A stretch of DNA of 64,000 nucleotides, taken from Anisodus tanguticus (taxonomy: Eukaryota; Streptophyta; Magnoliopsida; Solanales; Solanaceae). The stretch's first letter is position 1. Each line of letters starts with the position of its first letter. Shown one piece after another: positions 34,301 through 43,159 of the stretch. The notes under the pieces were generated by a model, which did not search any database, was not told the DNA's origin, and was given only the letters and a program-made list of their open reading frames with translations. Made by a program: the position numbers and the translations under genes. The stretch covers positions 17,321,501 through 17,385,500 of the forward strand of contig CM067556.1 of the NCBI GenBank assembly GCA_034509755.1. The letters are read 5' to 3'.

Positions 34301-34973
34301 TCCACTGCGCAAGGCATCTATAGTCTCCTGTGACAACATATCTGTCATATTTGTCTCACAATCAGGTCCAACATCAGCGGACCAAACATATCGAGATGGT
34401 TATTCACTTTATATGTGAGTACGTGAGAAGGTCGCTCTTGGTCAGGTCAAAATATTGCATGTGCCTTCCTCATATCAGTATGCCGATATTTTCACAAAGG
34501 GACTACCGCAACAGCTATTCTCCGACTTCAGATCCAGCCTTAGCGTCCGGCCTGCTCCCGCTCCGACTGAGGGGGAGTATTAGCGAATATTCACAGTATA
34601 TTTTGTAATTATGATAGGTGTATATTTAAGGTAACCTAGGATTCTTATTATATTAGGAATCAACCTCTGTACAACTATATATATTGTGATTAATAAAAGG
34701 AATCTCAAGGGAAACTATTCCAATCTTACATGGACCACCAAAGTCCCAACTATAAGCTCAGAAATAGACCAATTTGAAAATGAAAAGAAAAATATGATTG
34801 AATCCAAATTGACTTTGCTATTACACAATAACAGTGGGAAAAAATCAGAACAAATAGCTCGTATCAACCCAATAAAGATAATTGGATCAAGAAAAAGAAA
34901 CAGAATGATAGACCTGTTGTTGTTTGGCGACTTGTTCTCTTAGCTTGCTAGCTTGTTTCCGCAAAGCATCCAT
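16190..34973 (-). CDS. SH3P3: SH3P3-like BAR/SH3-domain protein, ten exons, complete
   Basis: Plant SH3P proteins bind membranes with an N-terminal BAR-like coiled-coil domain and partner proteins with a C-terminal SH3 domain; they act in clathrin-coated vesicle traffic, cell-plate formation and autophagy (family knowledge). Exons on the minus strand: 34914-34973, 28894-29016, 19335-19404, 18851-18996, 17964-18065, 17646-17843, 17479-17541, 17287-17391, 16976-17050, 16190-16309. All borders are GT/AG and all phases agree, giving 1062 nt and 353 residues. Family words include [72 protein letters not shown] and, in the SH3 domain, [13 protein letters not shown] and [20 protein letters not shown]. 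It ends TEVY, as SH3P3 does rather than SH3P1/SH3P2. Introns 1 and 2 hold copia D and LTR element C. I see no break in the coding sequence. Confidence 0.93.
16976..17050 (-). CDS. SH3P3: SH3P3-like exon 9
   Basis: 25 codons, [20 protein letters not shown] then VVVRK. First half of the SH3 domain with the typical ELSL..GD pattern. Acceptor CACACAG, donor GTTGTT. Confidence 0.93.
17287..17391 (-). CDS. SH3P3: SH3P3-like exon 8
   Basis: 35 codons, [20 protein letters not shown] to EKTKYFLAE. Acceptor TTCTACAG, donor GTAACC. Pro/Ala linker leading into the SH3 domain, whose first strand (YFLAE) is at the exon end. Confidence 0.92.
17479..17541 (-). CDS. SH3P3: SH3P3-like exon 7
   Basis: 21 codons, [20 protein letters not shown] plus E. 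Acceptor ATCTGCAG, donor GTGAGT. End of the coiled-coil region. Confidence 0.92.
17646..17843 (-). CDS. SH3P3: SH3P3-like exon 6
   Basis: 66 codons, from [20 protein letters not shown] to TFQRLVAM. Acceptor TAAGCAG, donor GTATGT. Long Ala/Glu/Gln-rich coiled coil. Confidence 0.93.
17964..18065 (-). CDS. SH3P3: SH3P3-like exon 5
   Basis: 34 codons, [20 protein letters not shown] then [14 protein letters not shown]. Acceptor GATTTCCAG, donor GTTACT. Confidence 0.93.
18851..18996 (-). CDS. SH3P3: SH3P3-like exon 4
   Basis: It encodes [19 protein letters not shown] to DLNKLFFSQ (48 codons plus two leading bases). Acceptor GTAGCCAG, donor GTTGGT. Part of the BAR region. Confidence 0.92.
19335..19404 (-). 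CDS. SH3P3: SH3P3-like exon 3
   Basis: It encodes [20 protein letters not shown] and IEA and leaves one base. Acceptor TTTTGCAG, donor GTAAAA. It is separated from exon 2 by a 9.5-kb intron. Confidence 0.92.
19589..19724 (+). mobile_element. Solanaceae tRNA-derived SINE, internally deleted
   Basis: It starts GGGAGCCTTGGAGTAACTGG and TAAAGTTGTTGCCATGTGAC, has the middle GCAGGGTAAGGCTGCATACA and ends CTTAGTGCACCGGGCTGCCC. These are the words of the TS/SolS SINE family. Flanked by a perfect 13-bp duplication ATAGATGTATTTG (19573-19585 and 19725-19737). The segment that normally follows GTGACCAGG and holds the pol III B box (GGTTCGAGCC type) is missing. It lies in intron 2 of the SH3P3-like gene on the opposite strand. 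Confidence 0.9.
20585..21235. mobile_element. hAT-like miniature element with GGCGAGGCG ends
   Basis: The left end CAGTGTTTAGGATGGCGAGAG and the right end, read in reverse, CAGTGTTTAGGAAGGCCAGCG form imperfect terminal inverted repeats. The sub-terminal regions are rich in GGCGAGGCGTGGCG-type words. Both flanks contain TTATTA (20577-20582 and 21239-21244), a possible decayed 8-bp duplication. No transposase is encoded, so it would depend on an autonomous hAT relative (inference). Confidence 0.65.
20896..20968 (+). repeat. GAAG/GGAA microsatellite
   Basis: Purine-only run of GAAAGAAGGAAGAAAGAAGG-type units, inside the hAT-like element. Confidence 0.85.
21590..22788 (+). repeat. Element C 5' LTR
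   Basis: 1199-bp LTR with a GC-rich middle (CGGCGCGCC, GGGTCGTGGGCCGTGGGTC) and a promoter-like TCCTATATAAACACCCCC near 22322. It ends CTCCCAACA. Long overlapping ORFs at 21900-22280 on both strands are a product of this GC-rich repeat and not genes. Confidence 0.92.
22789..23520 (+). other. Element C leader / gag region remnant
   Basis: Mostly non-coding. The stretch 22892-23128 encodes a short ORF ([10 protein letters not shown]...) with [20 protein letters not shown], which loosely recalls the N-terminal part of copia gag but is too short to prove. A 39-bp direct duplication, GATAAGTATTTTTCTTACTT and following, occurs at about 23125-23205. Confidence 0.45.
23526..23740 (+). repeat. 67-bp tandem repeat in element C
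   Basis: Three copies with an exact period of 67 bp (GATATTGGACACTCAGTCAT begins at 23542, 23609 and 23676), each followed by AAGCCTCCGGGCGACTGGAG. A fourth, shortened copy (TTGGACACTCAGTC) is at about 23825. Confidence 0.9.
24340..24660 (+). pseudogene. Element C integrase remnant
   Basis: Degenerate match to copia integrase across three frames: [34 protein letters not shown], then a VIR-D-GG-like stretch and [10 protein letters not shown]. The same order is seen undamaged in element H at 62225-62700. Confidence 0.7.
24980..25230 (+). pseudogene. Element C reverse transcriptase remnant
   Basis: [20 protein letters not shown] and KEA, then [13 protein letters not shown], then [13 protein letters not shown]. 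These correspond to ENEPRTFNEAMSSSEAQFW, DLPPGNKPLGSKW and VKTTFLNGELEEE of element H. Most of the domain in between is deleted. Confidence 0.75.
25880..26200 (+). pseudogene. Element C RNase H remnant
   Basis: It reads [11 protein letters not shown], then a rearranged region with HIRRD and [11 protein letters not shown] in changing frames, ending near GNGLKTQ. This order matches the C-terminal end of copia RNase H with many lesions. Confidence 0.6.
26830..26839 (+). other. Element C polypurine tract
   Basis: AAGAGGGGAT directly before the 3' LTR. Confidence 0.75.
26840..28172 (+). repeat. Element C 3' LTR with expanded heptamer array
   Basis: 1333-bp LTR, 134 bp longer than its partner. 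The excess comes mainly from a GTGGGTC heptamer array (about 27304-27375, about nine units), extra GTTCCGG/GGTTCCC units before it (27262-27304), a duplicated TGTACGCTTTGGTCCCCGAA segment (about 27470-27525) and a palindromic 33-bp insert (27653-27685). Confidence 0.9.
28178..28893. other. SH3P3-like intron 2, part next to exon 2
   Basis: AT-rich intron sequence between element C and exon 2. No further element or exon recognised. Confidence 0.55.
28894..29016 (-). CDS. SH3P3: SH3P3-like exon 2
   Basis: 41 codons in phase 0, from [14 protein letters not shown] to [12 protein letters not shown]. Acceptor TTAAACTTCAG, donor GTAAGG. It lies in the BAR region. Confidence 0.92.
29305..29475. repeat. 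Possible dispersed repeat fragment
   Basis: The stretch from GGGTTCGGCAGACCCCAGTG to AACTTCAAATCCTGGATCCG resembles a repeat I recall as common in Solanaceae introns. No terminal repeats are visible, so the class is not stated. Confidence 0.35.
29807..29960 (+). repeat. Copia D 5' LTR
   Basis: 154 bp, TATTAGCGAATATTCACAG to TTCCAATCTTACA. Contains ACAACTATATATATTG, a likely TATA region. Confidence 0.93.
29961..29974 (+). other. Copia D primer-binding site
   Basis: TAGTATCAAGAGCC, one base from the copia primer site TGGTATCAAGAGCC found in copia B. Confidence 0.85.
30071..31200 (+). pseudogene. Copia D gag with two stops
   Basis: It starts [15 protein letters not shown] and holds the copia gag fold ([38 protein letters not shown]). 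In-frame TAA codons at 30494-30496 and 30644-30646 cut it. The frame then continues through [15 protein letters not shown] into a Gln/Gly/Pro-rich linker ([11 protein letters not shown]). No CCHC knuckle was seen. Confidence 0.9.
31200..32660 (+). pseudogene. Copia D protease and integrase, frameshifted at a C run
   Basis: The protease reads [14 protein letters not shown] and [17 protein letters not shown] run of 13 C at 31402-31414 shifts the frame. The next ORF carries WHNRLGHPG (integrase zinc region), [23 protein letters not shown] and [14 protein letters not shown] (the first catalytic Asp is read as Asn in HANLW), then [20 protein letters not shown]. It ends at TAG 32658-32660. Confidence 0.9.
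32661..33156 (+). pseudogene. Copia D pol linker
   Basis: Pro/Thr/Ser-rich linker in changing frames, ending with the [23 protein letters not shown] stretch (about 32960) and [11 protein letters not shown] (about 33095-33125), where a stop replaces Trp. Confidence 0.7.
33157..34577 (+). pseudogene. Copia D reverse transcriptase and RNase H
   Basis: [38 protein letters not shown], then after a frame change near 33413 [29 protein letters not shown] (YVDD active site), [44 protein letters not shown] (RNase H Asp) and [15 protein letters not shown] further frame change near 34360 moves the last 60 residues (ending [11 protein letters not shown]) to another frame. A purine tract GAGGGGGAG (34569-34577) precedes the 3' LTR. 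Confidence 0.9.
34578..34730 (+). repeat. Copia D 3' LTR
   Basis: 153 bp, near-identical partner of 29807-29960. Confidence 0.93.
34914..34973 (-). CDS. SH3P3: SH3P3-like exon 1
   Basis: It encodes [20 protein letters not shown] (20 codons, phase 0) and ends CAG/GTCTATC. An out-of-frame ATG lies 7 bases upstream (34980) and opens a ten-codon reading frame that overlaps this start. Confidence 0.92.
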
Positions 34974-34980
34974 GGCTCAT
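34971..34980 (-). promoter_or_regulatory. Overlapping upstream ATG at the SH3P3-like start
   Basis: The minus strand reads ATGAGCCATGG. The first ATG opens a ten-codon frame ending TAG inside exon 1, out of frame with the main start seven bases on. It would matter for translation only if the transcript begins upstream of 34980, which cannot be told from sequence. Confidence 0.45.
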
Positions 34981-37236
34981 AATCTTTTACAATTTTGGGA
35001 TTTGATTTGAACAAAGGTTTTACTAGTGCTGCTGTTAGCTGAAGCAGCTTAATTGTATAGCATTGAAAAAATGTGTTATCATTTGAAAGTTAATTAGATG
35101 TAACCTACTTAATAATAGTATTATTACACCAAACTGCCTTTTATATAATAAATATTAATATAATATATTAAACTATATTAATGGTATAAAAAAAATTATT
35201 ACACTTATAATGTAAAAAAATAACTTATACTCCTAACAACATATATCGGTATATATTTTCTAGAGGTATAAATCTCTAAACAGGCTAAATCACTCCATAC
35301 AGTAAAAATGCTAATATGACTTAAATATATTTTTTAATTAATAGGTATCGCCAATATAATTTTTTTTTTAATTATGTCATATCTTTTACTAAATCTTTGT
35401 ATAAGTACTTTTTTTTAAAAATGACATATTTTTATATTTAAAAGTTATCAAACTAGATTTGTCTTACGGTCAAATATAGTAAAAAAAGTCATGAATGTCA
35501 TATGACAATGCCACCAACTTTCTTATTTAATTGGAACTTCTCCTGCCCACGTCTTTTTTCCAGCTGTATCCTTTGAAATGCAGCATAATTTATAATTAAT
35601 TATCATTAAATGCCACCTTCTTCAATTTTTAGCAGTTTTGTTTGATTTACCTGTGCACTGTGAGAGGGACTCCTCCATTTTTTATTAATCAAGATCCCAT
35701 ATTTCCATTTATATGCCACATAACCTATTTATACTTTGTCCCTCCACCTAACCCCCAAACACAGTGACACATTCATGTTGATCCAAATATGATCAATTGA
35801 ATCATCGTCTTTATTGAAAATTAGAGTAAAATTTCTTATGTATACATATTAATTGTTTAAAACTTCTAGCATGATAACAGAAGGGTCTAGAAAAAAATTA
35901 AGTCATGAATTCGACTAACGTTGTGACATTGTAACATTTTTTGAATCTTTATAATTCTAATTCTGCCTACCATGATCCTTGCATTGTGGTCTTCATGGAA
36001 AGTCACATTTGTCTAATTCAATTAAAGGAGACAAAATATTTTGTGATTTCTTAAATTTTAGTACATGTTTTATTCAACGTATATCTAATTTATCTTTGTT
36101 CTTGATTATCCTTTTATAGAGGATCCTTTAGGCGCTAATATGACCAAGCTTGGACACGGTTGATAAAAAATCGATAAATTAGCTTTCAATTGAATTTTTT
36201 TAAACTTTTAATTGTCATATATTAGTTTATTTCTTCCAATTCTGAATTTCTTCGTACTTCTATAATATACCATACATATTTTATCTCAACTTCGTATATT
36301 TTTATTTCTTCTTTTGATGCAACATTCATTTCAATTGTATGCTTTTCTGAAGAACAAAAATGAAGAGAAAAAAATGTCCTAGAACTCTGTTATTTTTATA
36401 CGAAAAAAGCTTTTTAGCAAAAATAATGGATGTTCAATTGTGTATTTCTTTTTATTTTATATTTAGATATAATAACGATTTTGTTTCAGTGTATATTCTT
36501 CTTTTTTCGGGCAAAATATTTAAACAAAATTGGGCGAAAGTCCATTGTGTGTAACCAAATCAGAAAAATAGCCTAAATAATGAAGCTCCAAACATATTTT
36601 TAACAAATTTATCCAGAAAATATGACCCGGAAAGTTAATGAATTTACATAGGTATAAAACTATATTTTATTATTAAAATGCCAAGTGGACAAAAATATCC
36701 ACGTGGCAGTACATGCACCACACCTGCTTTTGCTTGGGCTTAAGTTGTCCAGGTGTGAAAGCTACCAAATAGACGAGTGTGGGGAATAATTAGGATAAAA
36801 AATAATTTAAATATGTTCTCCACTAAATTAAAGGTATCCCAAAGTATTATGCTTTAAAAAAAACTAACTGGGTTGTTGTATTGAATTTTGTATTTTGGTC
36901 ATTCTGCTCTTTATGGAGAACAACATTTGCCTTAGTTCAGAAAAAGATTAAAAGAGAAGGCAAGACAAAAAAAAACTGAAGGATGTGAAGGAGGAAAAGT
37001 GGAACTATTTGAAATTGAAAATAGACACTGGTGCATACGTCTCTTTGAAATTTTGCAAATTTTGAGTCTTTGAACCTTTTTAATGAAGTTTTTCATTTAC
37101 AAAGGCAACTCAAAACAAATAGTTTACAAAAGCTGAAAAAAATAGAACTTCGTTTTGGATTTTTTGAACAAACGCCACAAATTGCTGAGGAATAAATAAG
37201 TAGGAGTACTAATAATTGAGAGAAAAAAATAAAGAC
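34974..37236. other. Upstream region of the SH3P3-like gene
   Basis: AT-rich, non-coding. The first 100-200 bp next to 34974 are the likely 5' UTR and core promoter of the minus-strand gene. No clear TATA box was picked. The rest shows no gene or defined element. Its last bases 37232-37236 (AAGAC) are the TSD of element E. Confidence 0.5.
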
Positions 37237-37490
37237 GGTTATAAAATCATAGCAATGACAATATAAGACGAGAGATGTAGACAAAGAAGCAGAGAGGAGT
37301 AGGAGACTTTCTTCTTATTTCAAGTGTATGTTGGTCTACCTTTGAAGGTGAATAACATCTCAATTTATAGGATGAAACCACTCAATAGAGGTTACAAATA
37401 TTAAGTGACCAAATTAATAGGTACGTGTAACATGAAAAAGGTTAATGAATGTTTATGGACATCCATACAAATGATATGTATTTCATAACA
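37237..37490 (-). repeat. Element E 3' LTR
   Basis: 254 bp. Begins GGTTATAAAATC (partner TGTTATAAAATC) and ends TTTCATAACA. Confidence 0.88.
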
Positions 37491-37689
37491 CTACCCCTTG
37501 GATGTCCATAGATAATGTGTCTCGTTAAAACCTTACTTTGAAGAAAAAAAACAATGGAAAAAATTCTTGTGAAGGAAAAAAATACACATTTCTAATAATG
37601 CATATTTTGGTTGCCTCATTAAAAACCTTACAAGAAAAACTCAGTGGGACAGAACCTTATATGGAAAGAAAAAAAAGAGTACAACATGT

Positions 37690-38500
37690 ATTAACTCCTC
37701 CTGATGAGAACTTCAGTCCAAATGCTTGAGTCTTTGTATTCCAATCTTGTGCACCATCTTCTCGAAAGTTGCAGTTGATAGAGACTTAGTGAACAAATCA
37801 GTCATATTATCACTTGAATAAATCTATTGCATGTTGATATCACCATTCTTTTGGAACTCGTGTGTGAAGAACAACTTTGGTGAAATGTGTTTTTGTCATA
37901 TCTCCTTTTCTGAATCCTCCCTTCAATTGAGCAATGCATGTTGCATTATCTTCATATAAGGTTGTGAGTATTTTGTCACATTTCAAAACACATTTATTTC
38001 CAAACGATTAGTCCTAACATCAATTGAATTTATTGGTATTTCTTCATTTTTTGAGTTTGCGGCTCATTGATTTCTTCAAGAATATCATGATTGATCAAAT
38101 CTTGCTTTTCTTTATATGATTCTTTCTTAGTGTCATCTTGACCATTTATTTTTCTTTTTTCAGTATCTCCATGTAAGGAAGAAATTATATCATGCTCATA
38201 GTTATAGCAAGATAAATAAACGCATCAATTGAACAAATATATGATACTTCAGGACCAATATAATTTTCTCATTTCAACTTCTTTTAGTAGATAGTCTACT
38301 GTCTTTCGAAAACTCTAAAGCTCCAATAATATTCAAGTCAGCAACTTGCATAACATTATGAAATATTTTGAATATCATAAAGTGATAAGGGTAAACAGAG
38401 TCATCTTTGTACCCCTCATCAATAAATATTTATAGTGATTTCGGTACATCAATTAGTTGATTTAATCCGTTTAATTATTACAAACAAGTTTTTCAACAAC
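37690..38500 (-). pseudogene. Element E reverse transcriptase / RNase H remnants
   Basis: On the minus strand, in changing frames: EGYKDDSVYPYHF then VADLNIIGALEFSKD (about 38290-38420; this is the YVDDLNIIGT site, with YVDD lost), GPEVSYICSIDAFIYLA (about 38200-38270), ILEEINEPQT (about 38035-38085), then HISPKLFFTHEFQKNGDINM and TDLFTKSLSTATFEKMVHKI (about 37735-37890), the end of copia pol. Order and identity are clear. The frame is destroyed. Confidence 0.75.
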
Positions 38501-41034
38501 TTGTATATGCTTCAGCCATTTTGAATTCTTCAAAATTTTCATATAATTTTGTCATGTAAGTCATATAGGTTGAAACAATTTTCATGTAGTCTTTAATTTA
38601 CAGGACATCTTCTGATATCATGACTGAAGGTCCAGTAAATTTACCCTTACCAGGATGCATCTACTTGGTAATTATTTCTACATCAACATGCTTTAAGAGA
38701 CGTAAAATTTAGATCCTCATAATATTATACAATATTGCGCACTATATTGTATCAAATATATCGTCGACGAGATATCATTTTGTATCGGTTTGCAATTAGA
38801 CATAACTTATTGAGATCTTATCACTTCATTATTTTCAGGTACCTGAACCTCGTATGAGGTTTTATGAAGTGTTATGTCGTAGGATCTTCAAGAGCACATT
38901 GCCTCCTTATTATGATCATTTGCTCCTCTCCTTTTTCAAGTATTATTGCGTTTGAAACCGATTTGTCTACCATGCTTCACGCATGTTGTAAACTCTGTCC
39001 TTCAGGGACATTTAGGAGCATCTTGCAGCTGGAATATGAAATAGTTGGGTCAACAAATGCTTCTAGCATTTGACTTGAATTATCGTTTGAACGATGATCA
39101 TACTGATGATAATTCACAATATATTTCTTAGTTGTTTATTCTCTCCCCCCTTATGTTAGAAAAATTATCATACATTTCCACCTTCTTTGGGGAATCCATA
39201 TGTGTGCATCATGGTAGATTCATTAGTTGTATACCGCACAACAAAAACTATTAGATGAAATAATTGGTTCCTGACCTTGAACCAATTATAAGGGAGAATT
39301 TATCATAATTTATTGGTCTGAAGCATACAAGTGATGTTGTATATAATATATCATATTTCAAATCAACACATGAAGTTTTGTTCTCATTCGCAATGGTTTA
39401 GCTATTTATCGGAGGCATTCAATGCTAAACAAGCTTGAATATAAACCAGCATTAACAAGATGAATTATCTTGATTACATAATCTGAAAATTGTGCTCTCA
39501 ACTCAATTATTTTGAGCAAGTAACTTTGCATATGTCAAACTGCGGGTTGACAATAAACGCACATGTGATCGTCTTATCGATGTATATATTTAAGACATCA
39601 CATAACAGGTGAACGCACCCTTATTCGCCTTTTATATTTTTCAGAATTTAGGGAATTCAATCCCAACATTAGCTGGTGTAATTGACTTATCATGAGAACA
39701 AGCAAATTAATTCTTGAAGAATCTTCTAGTTCTTCAATATATTCCGAATACAAACTTAGCACATCATATTTAAATCAGGACAACTAAAATTGTCACGTCA
39801 ATTGATAAAATTATTTGTACTAGTAAACTTCAGGTTTACCATGTCATGTGTTATTTGTTTTAGTTAACTTCTGGTTTACTATAACATGAAATATTTTTGT
39901 GTACCAATAAACTTCTGGTTTACCGTGACATATGATTTTATCATGCTTATATTTGTGTAGTACATCTTGGAGAATAAAGAGGGTAATCATTCACATACAT
40001 ATTTCTTACCCACTATAATTTTGAAGATATTTAATCCTCCGATTAATTATAGCTTCAATATGATATCCTATTTACTTGAGTAAACTTCAGGTTTGCTACA
40101 ACTTGTGTTTCGATCATAACAACTTCGTTTATTACAATTTAGAACGAATTACATAATAGTATATGAGCTCTTCAGGAGCCTCTAATTTATTCTCCATAAT
40201 CACACATATTATTTGAACACTATTAGTGCCATGATCTTCTAGATAAATAGTTAGCTCTTCTGGAGCACTTGATCATTAATTTTGTACAACCAAATATTGC
40301 TTAGATATTATTGGTATCATAAAAAAAATTATAGTTAGACACTACTGGTGTTATGAAATAAATAGTAATTAAATGGACATTTAAAGACAATACGATTTAT
40401 AAATGATGAAAAGTAAGTTCTAAACTTTAGTATTTTAGACATCTTCTTCAGGAAAAATACAATTCACATAAATATTTATCATCAAATCTGCGACAGTAAT
40501 CATAATATATCGATGTGGTTATAGTAGATAGTATTCTACATAATTTGTATCCTTTTGCCTTGTAATGATACATAATAAAAGTTTTCAAGATGATTTGAGG
40601 TGGGACAGGTACATGGAATAATGACCTGCATACCACAAAATAACATCTATATCCTTTGTTATTCAATCTATGCAGAAGGTGTGTTGTGGTATTTTTTTCA
40701 TTCACTTCGGGGAATGAAACCTGGTCATTTATTTGTGTTTTATACATAATTTTTAATAGCTCATTATTTCACTCAACCACAAGAAAACATCGCTTCAATA
40801 TATTTCTCAAATATTTTTTCGCTTGTCAAAAATCATACCAATACTTCTAGACCATCAAAATACATATAAAATCATTCCTTAGTAGTACATCCCAACACTT
40901 TACGAAAATTGCATCAAATTAAATATAAATATTTCTTTCGTTATATTGCCACCTTATATAACTAAAACTAAAGCTTGCAAAAAAATATGAAAATCATTTA
41001 CATGCATTATAAACTCACAACAAATTTTGGGGAG
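38500..41034 (-). other. Decayed interior of element E
   Basis: AT-rich, no intact ORF. Recurring words TAAACTTCAGGTTTACCA / TAAACTTCTGGTTTAC (near 39825, 39868, 39908, 40080) and CTCTTCAGGAGC / CTCTTCTGGAGC (near 40170, 40258) suggest a degenerate repeat family that continues into 41035-41390. Confidence 0.5.
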
Positions 41035-41390
41035 TAAAAAAAGTAAATTTCAAAGTTGAACCCTTTTGAAAGTAAAATTCAAAACCTTACTACTTGGAGA
41101 GTAAAGTTCAAAGGTTTACCACTCTGGGAGTAAATTCAAAGTTGTACTACTTCGGGGGTAAGGTTCGAAATTCTACTAATACGAGAGTAAATTTAAGAGT
41201 TCTACTACTTCAGGAGTAAATTTTAGAGACTTACTGCTTTCAAAGTTCTACTACTTCCTGAATAGAGTTCAAAGATTTATTACTTAAGGAGTAGAATTTA
41301 AAATTTACTGCTTCGGGAGCAGATTTCTGAGTTTGCTACTTAAGGAGCAGAATCCTGAGTTTACTACTTCAGGAGTAAAGCATAAAATAT
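41035..41390. repeat. Degenerate ~30-bp repeat array
   Basis: About ten imperfect units of the form CTACTTCGGGAGTAAATTTC-AAGTT (e.g. near 41085, 41140, 41200, 41255, 41310, 41360), each with a TACT.CTT..GGAGTA core. All frames contain stops, so it is not a coding repeat. It lies just left of the mitochondrial insert. Confidence 0.7.
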
Positions 41391-41654
41391 TTTTTTCTCA
41401 ATTATTATACCTCTTCTGGAGGTAAGTTGTGATAACTTCACAACCAAATGCACGTTCATATATATAAGTTTTACTACATATCGTCACATTCACTTCAAGG
41501 AATGGATCTGTACTTATAACATTTATCAAAAGTTCTTATTCTTCAGGAATGGAATATATATCAACGTGCCTTAAACATATCAAATAATGATAACTTAGAA
41601 CTTCTTTAAGATCTTGCTAGTTCAGGAGCAAATCGAGGCATACATATGATACAA

Positions 41655-42070
41655 GGGTTCAAGTTTCGATCGATATTTGCGGAGTTGATTATCCCTCTCA
41701 AAAACAAAGATTTGAAGTGGTCTATAATTTACTGAGTATTCGGTATAACTCACGCATTCATGTACAAAGCGGTGCGTATGAAGTAACACGAATATCTCCG
41801 TAGTCGATCTATTTCAATCACCCGTAGGTGGGAGCGAGAAGTTTGGGATATGTTTGGTGTTTCTTCCATCAATCATCCGGATCTACGTCGTATATCAACA
41901 GATTATGGTTTCGAGGGTCATCCATTACGAAAGACCTTCCTCTGAGTGGATATGTGGAAGTACGCTATGATGATCCAGAGAAACGTGTGGTTTCTGAACC
42001 CATTGAGATGACCCAAGAATTTTGCTATTTCGATTTTGCTAGTCCTTGGGAAAATGGTGGCGACGGATAA
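41655..42070 (+). pseudogene. nad9: Mitochondrial nad9 fragment (complex I subunit 9)
   Basis: The 3' two-thirds of nad9: [48 protein letters not shown] (in an alternate frame), then [20 protein letters not shown] and EPIEMTQEF, ending at TAA 42068-42070. At least two 1-base losses (near 41812 and 41930) break the frame, and the C-terminal WEQRSDG-type end is altered. In mitochondria the protein is part of the NADH dehydrogenase peripheral arm. Here it is a dead copy. Confidence 0.9.
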
Positions 42071-43111
42071 TTCAGAATCAGAATACGTCCAGTCCAGGGG
42101 ACAAATCAATAGGAAATGTTATTTGTTTCATAAGAAAAAGAATTCACTTCTTGCTGGCACCCACCACATCTTGCTTCGGGGCCGATCTCTTGTATCGAGG
42201 CAAACAAATTCAATGATTTTCTATATTCTATTTATTTCTTTTTTCTTTATTGTTGACTTTTTTCCACCACAAACAGATTTGCCGCATGGATTGGATAGAT
42301 GTAACCATAGAATGCTATGTGTTCTCCACTTTCGGATCTCGCAAAGAGAGAACGTGTTTTTCCTCTGACTTTCTATCTCATTCGCGGAGCAAAGAAAGCG
42401 GGCTTTGCCCCAGCTACCGCTATCCTTAGGAAACCAAAAGAGCTACTGAAGGAAAGAGATGCAGTCTCTCCATAGGCCTTTGGAGAGGAAAGGGCAGAGA
42501 AGAAAACGTCCTTCGCGCAAGTTTTTTTGCTTCATGCGTCCTTACTAGTCAAAAAAGGGCTCTTCGACCAAGAAGGCATTCTGGTAGGAAGGCACAACAC
42601 AAAACATAAGGAAATATCCTACTATGAGGACACAGAGAGAAACTCAACCTGGTGATGACAATCCTTGATAACAAGAACACACAAGCACATGACTAAGCCT
42701 TTCTCCCTAAATTAAATAGAGAAAAGGAAGTAGTGCGCTAGCATGGAAATAGAGAAGTTCGACCTAGCATAATAAACAATAATATTGTCCAATAAGAGGG
42801 AAAGTACAAGTAGAAAGAAAGATTTTTGCTCTTTTAACGAGGAAGAGAAAGAAGAAACAAATGCTAACTCAATCGAATAAGGAGAGATTTTAGGCGAAAG
42901 AAAATAGCTCAGCTAAAAAGGGTTGCAGTTGAACTATATTTCACAAGCATTCCTCCCTAGCTTCTAACCATGAACCATTGAGCTACATGCACTCTCATCG
43001 AGTGCTTGTCTTCGTTAAAGAGGTCTTGTAAACCCATTTTTCATCCGTTTTGGCGTGCTAATGGGATTCCTACTTTCTATAAAAGTAAAATCAAAGTATC
43101 GAGAACCATGT

Positions 43112-43126
43112 GACAGACGGAGGCCT

Positions 43127-43159
<33 letters not shown>

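Larger units (their letters stand above)
29807..34730 (+). mobile_element. Copia element D (Ty1/copia LTR retrotransposon, 4.9 kb)
   Basis: Plus-oriented full-length copia element. LTRs 29807-29960 and 34578-34730 differ by about six substitutions and one 1-bp gap by eye, so the insertion is young relative to A, B and E. The flanks are GGGAC (29802-29806) and TGGAC (34731-34735), a 5-bp duplication with one mismatch. Gag, protease, integrase, linker, reverse transcriptase and RNase H are all present, but stops and frame changes make it non-autonomous. It lies in intron 1 of the SH3P3-like gene, opposite to the gene. Confidence 0.95.

Noticed and set aside
41035..41390. CRISPR-like array
   Set aside because: Units are imperfect, without unique spacers between identical repeats, in a plant retroelement.
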